Of a stretch of DNA of 64,000 nt, positions 1-10,248 are shown in pieces. A model generated the notes under the pieces. It made no database searches. It was not told the origin of the DNA and was given only the letters and a program-made list of their open reading frames with translations. This DNA comes from Brachionus rotundiformis (lineage: Eukaryota; Rotifera; Eurotatoria; Ploima; Brachionidae). The position numbers were made by a program, and so were the translations under genes. The stretch covers positions 3,193,361-3,257,360 of the forward strand of contig JAESIW010000180.1 of NCBI GenBank assembly GCA_016802295.1. Reading direction: 5' to 3'. The first letter of the stretch is position 1. Every line of letters begins with the position of its first letter.

Positions 1-44
1 TGTTATCAGTTAAGTTTTGTTTTGATAGAATCTATTTGGTAAAA

Positions 45-2061
45 ATGGCACAAAAGAAGAACTCGAAATATCACAGAACATCAGATAAAAATATTCATCA
101 ACATAAAAAACAGTCCAGTACCAAATCTAACAACTCGATTCTAAAAAATACCCAAATCACACTGAAATACTTATTTATAATTTATTTATCATTAAATTTT
201 TTAATACCAATCGTGTTATATGCATGGCCAAATATAATGAATCACATGATATTTCAAAGTTTTAGTAAATTTTTTAAAGTTTTTTTTTTTTATCAGATAA
301 AATATTCAAACATTCTAATCAAGTATATATACCTTTTAAAAATTTATCAAACCCGTCCGAATTCGGTTTAGAAAATGCATATTCATTCACTCTAAATCAC
401 GACGACATTCAATTAGGTGCATGGTAAGCAATTTTTTTATAGTAATAAAAATAAATTATTTAAGCAAGTTAATTTATAATTTATATTACAACTTTAAGGC
501 ATGTTTTACCACAAGACAAATTTTTGGAAACAACTAACAACATTGAGGAGCATTTTAGGCAAAATTTTTTAGAAAATGATTTAAACAAAAAGTCTATCAC
601 AGTCCTTTATTTGCATGGAAATACAAATGATAGGTAAATGGTTCAAGTTGATTCCAAATTTAAAAAAATTTTTTTTCCATAGATCCACATTCCATAGGAG
701 AGAAATTTACAAATTTTTTAGCAAACTTGGCTACAATTTAGTCGCTGTTGATTATCGTGGATATGGTAGAATTTTTGAATATGTATGGCAAATTCATTTA
801 TAAAAAAATATTTTAGGTGATTCCACTGGTGAACCCAACGAAGTAGATGTAGTCAGAGATGCATTGTTTACCTATGACTTCATACAAAAACATGCTTCGA
901 ATACAACTGTATACATTTGGGGTCATTCTCTTGGAACAGGGTGGGCATATTTAATTTAAAGAAAAATTGATCAAGTTAGGATTAAAAAATTTTTAAATTA
1001 TTTCAGAATTACGTCGAGCCTAGCCCGAACTTTGACAGAACAAGGTATTTTTTAAAAGTAAATAAATGGTCTATATGACTTAATGAATTTTAGGTCGACC
1101 ACCCGAGGTCATTATACTCGAGTCACCATTTTACAACATCGTTGAAGAAGTCGAGCTTCATCCATTCAGTTGGCTTTTTAAATTTAATAAAATAATGTTT
1201 AAAATGATTGAATACTCATTGAGAAAATTAAATCTTCAATTTCGTAGTGACATACAGTATGTTTGAGTATTTAAGTTAATGAAATTTGATTAAATGGTTT
1301 TGTTTTCTAGCTTGACCAAAGTTAGTTCAAGAATTTTAATTCTACATGCGGAAGATGACATAATCATACCTTTTTTTCAATCTGAAAAAGTAATATTATC
1401 TAATCCAGCATCTGTATATATTTATCTGATTTGTTGCATTATTGTTTTATTTTAAGAATTAAATAATATTTTTAAGATAAAGGATTATTTTACAGAAATA
1501 GAAATAAATTATTTTCGAATTTATGTATAAAAAAGAGAATTAGTATGTAGAGGGTTATTATTTTAAGACTTAATTAAATTTTTAATTATTAATTATTTTT
1601 AGATTAGAAAAATCCATTATTTGTACATAAAGTCTCTCAAGGACAAAATTATGACAAAATTCAAAAATGTTAATTTATTCATTATTATATTTTAAAACTT
1701 TAATCAATGCAAAATTTTGATAAATTATTTGATTCTCATGTATATAATTAAATTTTTGATTAATAATAAATATAGATAGCTTTAATAGTAAAATTTATCA
1801 TTAATTACTGCAGATGTTGGTTTAAGAATTTTTTAAACCTTTTGTTAATATAATTAATTAAAAATAATTAAGCTTTATGAAACTGTTACCAAACATGGTA
1901 TATCACCAAATGTCACATTCCACAAAATTCAGAGTCATTTTAGATGCAACCACAATAATATTTATTTGTATCCAGATTTGCCCGAAATAGTCAAGTAAAT
2001 TGAAATTTATTTTTAGAATAAACAATTGTATTAATTTTTTTATAGGAGTTTTATTAAATAA
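45..2061 (+). CDS. ABHD12: ABHD12-like lysophospholipid/monoacylglycerol lipase
   Basis: Ten exons join to 368 aa: 45-264, 297-423, 499-633, 683-765, 817-940, 1007-1044, 1094-1256, 1311-1389, 1873-1994, 2046-2061; phases agree and all introns are GT-AG, the first only 32 bp. Seen: an N-terminal membrane segment (about residues 45-65), the oxyanion strand YLHGNTNDR, DYRGYGDSTGEP, nucleophile serine in WGHSLGTG, acid aspartate in LHAEDD, and catalytic histidine in RCNHNNIY near the C-terminus. Order and length match ABHD12 (about 400 aa), an ER-membrane alpha/beta hydrolase whose known substrates are lysophosphatidylserine and monoacylglycerol. The ATG at 45 is the first in frame; an exon upstream of the window cannot be excluded. 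ABHD12 versus ABHD12B is not resolved. Confidence 0.9.
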
Positions 2062-2340
2062 TTCATCATTTAATATCAATATAATATAAAATAATCGACT
2101 AACTTGTTTTTACAAAATAAAATATTAGAGGCTTCTTGATTTTCTTTTGATTTAAACAAATTTCAAATTGAACTGAAATTTTAATTACTATTTTTAATTT
2201 CATTTTTTCTAATATTAATTTATACTATTTTAGATAAAAATCTCATGCTTAAGTTTAGAAATTTTTAACCAAATTCATCATTTAGTAACATTGAGAACTC
2301 TTTTATATTGAGTTGCTATTTGATGAGTTTGAGAGATAAA

Positions 2341-3171
2341 ATGAATGTGAACGAGTACCTTGGTCGAATAAATAGCTCAAATTTTAAAGAGAGCACTGTT
2401 CAAGATTTGTGCCGTTTGCAGCAAAATCATCTATTGAATATCCCATTTGAAAATTTGGACATTCATCTGGGAAAGAATGTTGAGACAGAACTGGAAAAAA
2501 TCTATGAAAAAATAATCGTAAATCGTCGTGGTGGCATTTGCTGTGAACTTAACTATTTATTTTCATGGCTGCTCAAGCAACTCGGATTTTTAGTAAACAT
2601 ATTATCTTGTCAAATAAAAAAGAATAACTTTTTTGACGAATGGACACCGTGGGACTCACATTTTGTGCTCATGGTACAAATGAACGAGTCTAGTTTTCTC
2701 GTTGACGTTGGTTATACACAAAACTTTAGAAGCCCACTTAGATTTGTGGTTGACCAAATTCAGCAAGATGTTACCGGTTGTTACAAAATAAGCAAAGAAG
2801 AGACCAATGTTTTTATTTTATCTAAGTGTCTAAACTTTGACCACAACAAAAAAGAATCAAACGAATGGATACCTGTGTATAGATTCAACACCGATGCTAG
2901 ACAAATGGGCGAATTGAAAAGTATGATGGAAAAAGTGAGCACTGGCACCGATTATTTTAGTTTTCAGAATCGGTCGGTCTGTGTTATTCATACCACGTAC
3001 ACTATTCTTAATTTGGTCGGCTATCGATTAAGTGAGATAAAATTTTCTAACTCAGCCAAAAAGTCCACCACTCACTCTGTGCTGACTAAAGCTGAAGTAT
3101 TCGATGCAATTAAGAATATCTATGGAATTAATTTAGCCGATGACGAAATATTTGAGCCCAAAGGAGACTAG
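2341..3171 (+). CDS. NAT: arylamine N-acetyltransferase (intronless)
   Basis: Single-exon 276-aa protein that transfers acetyl from acetyl-CoA to arylamine or hydrazine nitrogens, a cytosolic xenobiotic-conjugation enzyme. The start at 2341 (MNVNEYLGRI) aligns with the family N-terminus; an in-frame ATG at 2323 would add six residues. The catalytic triad is complete: Cys67 in RRGGICCE, His107 in WDSHFVLM, Asp122 in LVDVGY, with spacing almost identical to vertebrate NAT. The family motif IPFENLDIH is at residues 34-42. The C-terminal helix region (FDAIKNIYGI) is present, so the gene looks functional. No introns, in contrast to its neighbour. It starts 279 bp after ABHD12 on the same strand. 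Intronless structure is also usual for vertebrate NAT coding exons, so it does not by itself prove transfer. Confidence 0.93.
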   Translation: MNVNEYLGRINSSNFKESTVQDLCRLQQNHLLNIPFENLDIHLGKNVETELEKIYEKIIVNRRGGICCELNYLFSWLLKQLGFLVNILSCQIKKNNFFDEWTPWDSHFVLMVQMNESSFLVDVGYTQNFRSPLRFVVDQIQQDVTGCYKISKEETNVFILSKCLNFDHNKKESNEWIPVYRFNTDARQMGELKSMMEKVSTGTDYFSFQNRSVCVIHTTYTILNLVGYRLSEIKFSNSAKKSTTHSVLTKAEVFDAIKNIYGINLADDEIFEPKGD

Positions 3172-3715
3172 CTCTTAGATTGCCTCAATTCAATGAACTA
3201 TTGTTATTGTTTAATAATATTAAATCAATTTAAAATATAACCAATTTATTTAGATTAGCTTGCAGTTTTTTTTTCAAAACAAAAAGAAAATCGGAAAACT
3301 TTATTTTGTTACGAGATAAAAAAATTATTTATTTTAAAAAGTATAATTTAATAAAACATCTAATAAAAAAATTTAGTAAAAGAATAAAAAATTAGTTCTA
3401 AATTTTTTTAATGTTAAATTTTTACAGTTGAGTTATTTGAATTTCCAAAGATTTAGATTTCTTTTTAAATAATTATAAAATGTTTTTATACAAACAAGGC
3501 TTTCAAGTTTAAAGTTTAAAAGTATTCTCAATATTAATTTGAATTTTAAATTTAGTAGTTTAATACTTTTAAATATACTGTTTATAAATAATTTATACTG
3601 TCAATTAAATTTATCAGACCAATCTTAAATTTATATAGTAAAATTTATTAAAAATTATAAATTTTGAAGAAAAGAAAAAAATAAATATAAACTAAGAAAA
3701 TATGCTAAAAAATAA
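3172..3715. other. intergenic, convergent 3' ends
   Basis: AT-rich spacer between the 3' ends of NAT (+) and the TPR gene (-). No open frame, RNA gene or repeat recognised. Confidence 0.6.
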
Positions 3716-4711
3716 TTACGAGAAAAATTTTTTCAAACGACCAGATATAGCATCATTATAAGATTTTTTAAGAATTTCTACATGGCTTATTCTATTTTTA
3801 ATTTCTTGATTATTGGGATCAATTTTTAAGGCAGCGCGATAGTCCTCCAGAGCCTCGTCATAATCATTTCGACCTGTGCGGGCTTGAGCCCTTCGAAACA
3901 AGGCTTTCACATTATTGCTGTCTATTTCTAGACATTTGGTACAATTTACTATTGCCATGTCATAATTACTATTCTTAAGTTGACACATTGCCAAATTTGA
4001 ATGCAAAATTGCTTTTTGTTCTTTAATCTGTCTCTTTAAATCATTAATCTTTTGCAAAACGTCATCTTCACATGACTCGCTCATTTCATTTTGTTTTTTT
4101 TGAGCCATCTTGTCATTTATTAACTGATCTGCAATTATCAAATACGATATTGATTTATGATAGCGTTTAAATGCAGTATAGATATGGGATTTTTTGAAGC
4201 ATTCATTGGCATCGGATTTGTGCTCTAAGCATAATTTAAATAATATATTTTCATCCTGTTTATAAATTACACATTCTTGCGGTCTTAGTTTATCCACATG
4301 AGTTACTTTTAGTTGAAATTTAAGATCCAAATAGACAATATTTTGAGAATGGTGCTTATTTTTGAATGCAAGAGACTCGTCAAAAAGATCAGGATTAATT
4401 TCAAAACTCAACTCAGCTAATTCGTTTAGTTTCATCTTACAGACAGATCGATGGATAATTTCGTTCAGTAGAGTATTAAAAAAGCCTAATCTTTGACACA
4501 CAGTGGTGGATATTTCATTTTTATTCAAAATAAACCCGATCAAATTGTCCAAGTCATAACCGAGTGATTTTAGGACATTGGTATCGAACAGTTTCTTTAT
4601 TTCCAAAGTAAAAAATTCACCTTCTTCTACAATAACGTTTTGATCACCTTTTTCAATTATATTTAGAGTAAATTCAACTGGATCGTTTATATCGAAATTT
4701 TTATTTAACAT
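3716..4711 (-). CDS. FKBPL/FKBP-type TPR co-chaperone
   Basis: Intronless 331-aa protein. The N-terminal half (about 1-160) resembles a degenerate FKBP-like region without recognisable isomerase motifs. The C-terminal half holds three TPR units (about 170-325), including HSNLAMCQLKNSNYDMAIVN, KALFRRAQARTGRNDYDEAL and DYRAALKIDPNN. The Asn of SNLAMC and the Lys/Arg of VKALFRRAQA are the residues that form the carboxylate clamp binding the EEVD tail of Hsp90/Hsp70 in FKBP4/5, FKBPL and AIP. Inference: an Hsp90 co-chaperone of the FKBPL/FKBP8/AIP class. A TATTTCTAG acceptor-like site ends 7 bases upstream of the ATG. Family level is secure; the exact orthologue is not. Confidence 0.75.
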   Translation of the reverse strand: MLNKNFDINDPVEFTLNIIEKGDQNVIVEEGEFFTLEIKKLFDTNVLKSLGYDLDNLIGFILNKNEISTTVCQRLGFFNTLLNEIIHRSVCKMKLNELAELSFEINPDLFDESLAFKNKHHSQNIVYLDLKFQLKVTHVDKLRPQECVIYKQDENILFKLCLEHKSDANECFKKSHIYTAFKRYHKSISYLIIADQLINDKMAQKKQNEMSESCEDDVLQKINDLKRQIKEQKAILHSNLAMCQLKNSNYDMAIVNCTKCLEIDSNNVKALFRRAQARTGRNDYDEALEDYRAALKIDPNNQEIKNRISHVEILKKSYNDAISGRLKKFFS

Positions 4712-4924
4712 TTTTTTTCTAGAAATAAAAATTTTAAACTATAAAAAGAAAATTAATCATTGTTTACAATTTGAAATTATAAAACTATTTCAAATTACTA
4801 AATAACGAGGAAACTTGATTCATTTTATTCGCGATAAGTTAAAATTTTATCATTTTCCATTCATTTTGACTAGTGGTGCTATTTTAAAAAAACTAAAATA
4901 AATCAATTAAAATGTTTATATTTT

Positions 4925-5010
4925 CTTGATTTCTGTCCATCTAGCTACCAAAGATGTCTTTCTAATAGAACATCTCTGTAATCTTTCTTATCGTAGCTTA
5001 TTTTTATTTT
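4925..5010 (+). repeat. LINE 3'-tail-like remnant
   Basis: The segment containing AGCTACCAAAGATGT followed by a TTATCGTAGCTTATTTTT-like end closely parallels 23655-23740 and, on the opposite strand, 60410-60500. At 23.6 kb the same tail follows reverse-transcriptase-like coding sequence, so I read it as the 3' end of one non-LTR element family. Confidence 0.45.
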
Positions 5011-5173
5011 TTGTCAATTGACAAATATAGGCTTGAAACTTTACCCATTCTGTCCTATCCATTTGGTGATTTTTTCAATGAATTAAAGTACTCTATTTGT
5101 CATAAAATTAAAATTATAATTTATTTAACATTCTATAAGATAAAATTAGATGCATATTATTATTATTAAAAAA

Positions 5174-5484
5174 AAGCGGTTTGGTGAAATTTGGTACAAT
5201 AGAACTATAAAGAATGTTAAAAAATCTTATAACTTTTTTTCTTAATTACTTGTTCTGAAAATCCAACATAGTACAACATTGATAATTACATTAACCGTCA
5301 AAGTCTGTAAATGGTTTGAAACATCTATGCAAAATGCACCAAGCTCAAATACAAAGTTAATTTCTGCTTAATTTCTTGAGTTTTTCAAGGATTTTGTAAA
5401 AAGTGCAACTGTTTATTTTGTACCATGTTGCATTAACAGAACAAGTTTTTAACTTTTAAAAAATTTCACAAAAGCTAAAAAAGC
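5174..5484. mobile_element. MITE-like inverted-repeat element, family A copy 1
   Basis: Left end GCGGTTTGGTGAAATTTGG is matched inverted by the right end around 5460-5475 (AAATTTCACAAAAGC), and an internal TGTACCATGTTGCAT block is shared with a second copy at 13121-13300 (TGCACCATGTTGCAT). Two copies with the same ends and interior indicate a short non-autonomous element. Target duplication was not resolved. Confidence 0.5.
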
Positions 5485-6060
5485 GAATTTTAATTAAGTA
5501 ATGGCAAAAATTAATGATTTTGGTCAAAAATTTGGTCATAAATTTTAATACGTAATTATCTAAATGATTAAACATGTTTTGCTTAGCATAAATATACTCA
5601 TTTCGATGTATTTCTCATTATTGATTTTTAAAAGCTTCTTTTTTGCAAAAAATTTTGAATATGATCATTAAAATTTGGTTTCTACACTAAATTGCATTCA
5701 TAAAACAATTTAAAGGAGTACAGTTATCATAAATAATATTAGAAAAAATGAATCATAAATTTCCGCGATTGATTCAGTAAAGTAAAGTAAGTTGGTTATC
5801 GGTAGTAGGCAACAAAACAATGTGTTGCTTTTAGGAAAATAATAATAACTCATATTTTGATTAAAAAATTTATTCCCAATTTAAAAATATATTTAAAATA
5901 AACTATGCTTCACTTAATTTGTTTTGAAATATATTAAAAAGAAAAATCGAATTTGAAAACTAATAGAGTTTTAGTTAAAAATAAAAATTAAGAAACTGTT
6001 TCGACAACATCTCGATCTGAGGTGACAAAATTCAATTTATGATAAATAAATTAAATAAAT

Positions 6061-7395
6061 TTAAGTTTCGATGCGAACAAAAAAATAGCAAAAACTAACA
6101 AATATTAATGAAAATATAACAAAGAATTTGAACAAATTCATTGACAAAAGTACAAAAGACGTGGACTGATTCAGCTCACGGTTGATCATATCTATAAATC
6201 TTTTGGATAAATTAGTATTCAAAAATTTATACAATTGAACTGTTCGATCTATGCTTATGGTCACTATAAATTTGTTCAGATCGAATTTTTTATTCAACTT
6301 GGTCACATCGAACACTTCATCATAATAGAAACACAAATCAGTGATGACACTTGAATGCTGCTTTTTGAAGTTCTCGAGCTTTTTCATTTCATGGTCATAC
6401 AAATAGACTTTTCCTTCACAATCGCCAGCACACACAAAGTAACCATCTTTGCTGGTTTGAAGGCATGTCAAGATGGTATTTCGAATCTTGACAGTTTTCT
6501 CGATTCTGAAGTTTATGCCCTCTTTTTTGAGAGAATCTTTCACTTTTACCCATTTTTGAATGTAGGAATTCATCGACTTGTTTCCGCCTCTTATTCTTGG
6601 TATATATGACAAATACATAAATTTTGAATCACTTGAAAATCTAACATGTTTAATTCTTAGATTGGTGTCATTGACAAAATTTAAAAATTTGAATTCATCT
6701 ATTTTTTTCAAGTTTTCCAAAGACCAAAGGTAGCATTTAGAGTCTTTTCCAACACTTAACAAAACTCCCTCGGCATTAACCTGTAATTCATCTATTTCGT
6801 TTGAATGCGCTTCATTAAACTCATGTAGTCTTTCAAAATTAAGCTTGTTGTTTGTAATATTGTTATTATTATCAACAATTAAATTGTATATTAAAATAGA
6901 ACCATGATTGGTACCTATGATTAGATAGACTTTTTTGCCATGTCTATACACCTGAATGGTAGTAATGCAATTTTCCTTATCTTCATTCTGATCCAAAGAA
7001 ATTCTACTAACAAATTGAACATTGGCTCCAGCCTCGAATTGAGGCTTGTTTTTATTTTCTAGTTTATTAAGACATGATTGTATTTTGTACACCTCTACGC
7101 TGTGATTCAATGCAGCCGCTATGTAAACATCTCTTAAATTCGATTCTGTTTTGAGATTTTGGCGCTCTATATAGAATGGTACGAATTTCATTATGGCATC
7201 GTCGGACTGAAATTGGTGAATTTGTTTGAATTCGGCAAAGTTATTTTTGTAAGAAATGAAGCCGAGTTCTAGCGAATTTCCGACTCCAGTCTTGGCCGTT
7301 CCTCCACCACCTGCCATAGCGACCAAGCCATTATCAAGAAGTTTGATGCAATAAGCCGGGTAATCTAGTCGTCGCAATACTTGACTGTCGGCCAT
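6061..7395 (-). CDS. PREB: PREB/Sec12, guanine-nucleotide exchange factor for SAR1
   Basis: Intronless 444-aa WD40 protein. Residues about 10-40 hold the Sec12-family signature (AYCIKLLDNGLVAMAGGGGT then AKTGVGNSLEL), the potassium-binding loop region known to be needed for GEF activity. Further blades follow (VGKDSKCYLWS, VCAGDCEGKVYLYD, VTISIDRTVQLYKF). A single hydrophobic segment lies at the C-terminus (about 417-439), as expected for a type II ER membrane protein with its propeller in the cytosol. Role: activates SAR1 at ER exit sites to start COPII coat assembly. Start ATG (MADSQVLRRLDYP) fits the family. A CACTATTAG acceptor-like site lies 9 bases upstream of the ATG. Confidence 0.9.
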   Translation of the reverse strand: MADSQVLRRLDYPAYCIKLLDNGLVAMAGGGGTAKTGVGNSLELGFISYKNNFAEFKQIHQFQSDDAIMKFVPFYIERQNLKTESNLRDVYIAAALNHSVEVYKIQSCLNKLENKNKPQFEAGANVQFVSRISLDQNEDKENCITTIQVYRHGKKVYLIIGTNHGSILIYNLIVDNNNNITNNKLNFERLHEFNEAHSNEIDELQVNAEGVLLSVGKDSKCYLWSLENLKKIDEFKFLNFVNDTNLRIKHVRFSSDSKFMYLSYIPRIRGGNKSMNSYIQKWVKVKDSLKKEGINFRIEKTVKIRNTILTCLQTSKDGYFVCAGDCEGKVYLYDHEMKKLENFKKQHSSVITDLCFYYDEVFDVTKLNKKFDLNKFIVTISIDRTVQLYKFLNTNLSKRFIDMINRELNQSTSFVLLSMNLFKFFVIFSLIFVSFCYFFVRIET

Positions 7396-8072
7396 TCGTT
7401 TTGTCTAATAGTGGTCACGTTTGGCGATGACGTTGCCTTTTGTTGAAAAAAATTATATTATTTTTAGTGAATTATTATAAAAATAATATTTTTGGCTAAA
7501 ATATTTTGTGATATTAGTTATGTTTAAATTTCTGCATTTTTCTGCACGAATATTGCAAGTAATTAATTTTGAATTTTGATATACAGAGCTCTAAAACGGT
7601 TTTGAAAATGTCTTTTTTGTCAAAAATTAAGTACATAAAACCCAAAACTTCATTTGGATAGATTTTTTCTATTTCAAGGGATTAACAACAACAGAAAATA
7701 TCAACATTAAAAAAATTAAGGATGTATAGAGTTTTATATTTAAAAATTAGAAAAAAATTTGAATTTTGAAAATTGATCAATTGATATAAAATATTTTATT
7801 TAAAAATTTAAAGAAATAAAACTAAAAATTTGATTCTAGTTAAAACTTGATTCGATGGTCAAGAAATTATTTTTGAAAATGTAAAATCTAATAAATAATA
7901 ATCTAAATCTAATAAAGCAATATATGTGTAATTTTATAATGACTTAAAATTTAAAATCTAATTTGATCCATTTTGTCTTATGTTTAAATATTAGAAATAA
8001 AAATCAAATAGAGTTATTAAAATAAAATATATTTTTTAATCTTTTATTGAATAAATATCAATAAGGAAATGT
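7396..8072. other. intergenic
   Basis: AT-rich spacer between the PREB start and the 3' end of the minus-strand His-rich gene. No credible ORF or repeat seen. Confidence 0.55.
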
Positions 8073-8270
8073 TTAATAATATTCGTTAGAATATTTTTTA
8101 TGGTGATGATGGTGATGATGTCTATGGTGATGTCTGTGATGCTTATGGTGATGGTGTTTGTGGTGATGATGATGTCCATACTCTTCCGATGATGAAGATG
8201 ATGCCATAACACATTGGAATGACAATCCCAGAACCAACATGGCTACTAATACCAAAACTGTTACTTTCAT
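8073..8270 (-). CDS. secreted histidine-rich peptide, copy 1
   Basis: 65-aa single-exon gene. A signal peptide (MKVTVLVLVAMLVLG..., cleavage likely after VMA, residue 23) is followed by SSSSSEEYG and a His/Lys/Arg tract (about residues 33-59, roughly two thirds His), ending KKYSNEYY. Inference: a secreted metal-binding (Zn, Cu, Ni) or pH-buffering peptide; the family is not recognised. The protein is identical to the plus-strand copy at 8553-8750, and the coding DNA differs by one synonymous base (AAG versus AAA Lys). A TATATAAA-type box lies at about 8344-8351 on this strand. The downstream region has AATAAA about 30 bases past the stop. Confidence 0.85.
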   Translation of the reverse strand: MKVTVLVLVAMLVLGLSFQCVMASSSSSEEYGHHHHHKHHHHKHHRHHHRHHHHHHHKKYSNEYY

Positions 8271-8552
8271 TTTGTCAATTTTTTCTAATTGGAATCCAAA
8301 TTTTTTTGTCTCTTAAGTTAGTTGATTTTAATTTTACAAATCGTTTATATACAGGGTTTTTATTCAATCTAAAGTCGAATTGTTTTGAAAATGACACAAA
8401 ATATATCATGAAATCAAAAATATCAAGATGCAATCAAAAATTCTTCTCTAAAGAAAATATAAGATGACATAGTTTGACATTGGCTAAAATTCTATCTGAT
8501 ATAAAAAGATATTTTTCAAAGAAAAAATTAAGAATTTAAAAAAATTGACAAA
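8271..8552. promoter_or_regulatory. bidirectional promoter between twin His-rich genes
   Basis: 282-bp spacer between two divergent identical ORFs. Only the last 15 bases before each ATG (AAAAAATTGACAAA) are shared; the rest differs. Each side carries its own TATA-like element: TATATAAA near 8344-8351 read on the minus strand and TATAAAAAG at 8500-8508 on the plus strand, about 75 and 45 bases from the respective ATG. Confidence 0.55.
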
Positions 8553-8750
8553 ATGAAAGTAACAGTTTTGGTATTAGTAGCCATGTTGGTTCTGGGATTG
8601 TCATTCCAATGTGTTATGGCATCATCTTCATCATCGGAAGAGTATGGACATCATCATCACCACAAACACCATCACCATAAACATCACAGACATCACCATA
8701 GACATCATCACCATCATCACCATAAAAAATATTCTAACGAATATTATTAA
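8553..8750 (+). CDS. secreted histidine-rich peptide, copy 2
   Basis: Head-to-head twin of the minus-strand copy: identical 65-aa product with signal peptide, Ser5-Glu2 linker and His-rich tract. The single silent difference lies at 8681. Homology continues past the stop for about 45 bases (ATTGATATTTATTCAATAAA, including the poly(A) signal) and stops 15 bases upstream of the ATG, so the duplicated unit is essentially the ORF plus short flanks. Function unknown; metal binding is inferred from the His content only. Confidence 0.85.
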   Translation: MKVTVLVLVAMLVLGLSFQCVMASSSSSEEYGHHHHHKHHHHKHHRHHHRHHHHHHHKKYSNEYY

Positions 8751-8979
8751 ACATTTTCTTATTGATATTTATTCAATAAAAAGTGATAAATATATTTTTA
8801 TTAATTATTTAATAATTTTTCCGATTTTACTCGCTTTTGATGATTTAAAAATCAGCTAGAAGATAATTTGTTACTTTTCAAAAAATTGATTCTATGTACG
8901 ATATTTTAAAATTTATTTATTTTTAAAACAAATTGATAAAATTAAAAATGGAATTGTTATTAAAATTAGATTTTAACAA

Positions 8980-9337
8980 TTATTTTTTTGGATTTCGACA
9001 AAATCCAAAAGTATATGCAAGTACTGATCCTAAACAAATTAGTCCAAAAGTTCCTTTAAAAATTGGTTAATTATTTTTCAAAAATTACATATAATTTCTG
9101 CCTACCTGCTATTAAATATAAAACGAATGGCCATGGAGCAAAGAAACCACTTAATAATTTGTCTGGATTTTCTCGTCCGAAAGCATCTCTGCTCAATGCA
9201 AACTGTTCTTCCCTTGTAATAGTATTTGCAAAAGCTTTTAAATAATTAGTTTGAAAAATAAAGTTTATCTTTCCAATTTTTTCAATACCAAGCATACCTG
9301 TGGCCAAGAAAAGAACTATGACACTAAGTTTCATCAT
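8980..9337 (-). CDS. small secreted/one-TM protein, 80 aa
   Basis: Three exons (9298-9337, 9106-9234, 8980-9053) joined through GT-AG introns of 63 and 52 bp give 80 aa. Residues 1-15 are a signal peptide (MMKLSVIVLFLATAFA, cleavage likely after AFA). A polar segment follows (REEQFALSRDAFGRENPDKL), then a hydrophobic region (about 44-72: FFAPWPFVLYLIAG joined to TFGLICLGSVLAYTFG) and a short tail CRNPKK. Consistent with a small type I membrane protein. I do not recognise a family. The splice model is supported by frame continuity of the hydrophobic segment across the second intron; without it the ORF ends in a non-hydrophobic tail. Confidence 0.65.
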
Positions 9338-10248
9338 TTTTTAAATCAATTTCTTAATATCTTAAAATTAATATTCAAAGTTTTTGAAATTTAGTACTAT
9401 AAGAAACAGAAAACTATATTAACTATTTATGTTAAAATAGTTCACAATACAAATCTTTATCCTCTCGATCTAGTAGTGATGATTTAAAGAAACAAAATCT
9501 CTTGCATTAATTAGAGTCGTTAACATTCATATAATTTATGGCACTGATACTTTTAATGCATCAGCGGTAGCTTAATCAAAATTAAAAAATCGTATAAGCA
9601 TTAAAAATTTTTTCAAATTTTTAGTTAAATTCAAAAAGGACAAATGTAATTAAAAAGCGCTTAAGTTAACATATTATTTTTGCAATCTAATTATTAAATT
9701 TTGTATCAATTTTTCTTAAATTTGAATTAATTATTTAAAAAAATTTTCTTATGCCATTATCACTTAATTCGAAAAAAAGAATTAATATTTTCAAAAAAAG
9801 CAAAGCTCCAGGAAATTTCAAAAATAGCATCAAGAGAGCTTTGTGATCTATTATTAATAAAGTTTTATTTTTAAATATGGGTCAATATTTTAATTTAAAT
9901 CGTTTATTGTTTTTATGTTTTTTTATAATTTCTCGATTTTTAAATATAATATTTCATCAAAAATATTTTAAATGATATAAAATTTTTGATATTTTATTGA
10001 GTTGGACAGTTTTTGATTTAATTTATTCTATTTAAATATATAATTGAAAACGAGATATTTTAAAAGTTTAAAAAAAAAATTTAATAACTAAATTTACATT
10101 TGAAATGTTCTATAAATATAGAAATTATCTAAATTATTATAAATTTATTTATATAATTATTTATTTTTTTTCAAACTTGACTTTGATCCTTGGACTTTAT
10201 ACAAAAAATCTTGTTAAAAATATTGAGCCGATAAAAGAAATATTTAAC
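9338..10248. other. intergenic, divergent promoters
   Basis: Between the small TM gene (-) and the carnitine acyltransferase (+). In-frame codons upstream of the acyltransferase ATG remain open back to an ATG at 10105 but encode a Tyr/Ile/Phe/Asn-rich stretch typical of AT-rich noncoding DNA. Nothing else seen. Confidence 0.5.

Larger units (their letters stand above)
4712..6060. other. intergenic with repeat copies
   Basis: Between the divergently placed TPR gene start and the PREB 3' end. Holds a LINE-tail-like segment near 4925-5010 and an inverted-repeat element (5174-5484), listed separately; otherwise AT-rich with no credible ORF. Confidence 0.55.

Noticed and set aside
615..803. Separate 62-codon ORF starting in intron 3 of ABHD12
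   Set aside because: Its second half is exon 4 of ABHD12 (TFHRREIYKFFSKLGYNLVA); the start is intronic.
8611..8859. 82-codon ORF overlapping the plus-strand His-rich gene in another frame
   Set aside because: Out-of-frame reading of CAT/CAC repeats (Ile/Thr-rich); no signal peptide and not mirrored as a full ORF in the twin.
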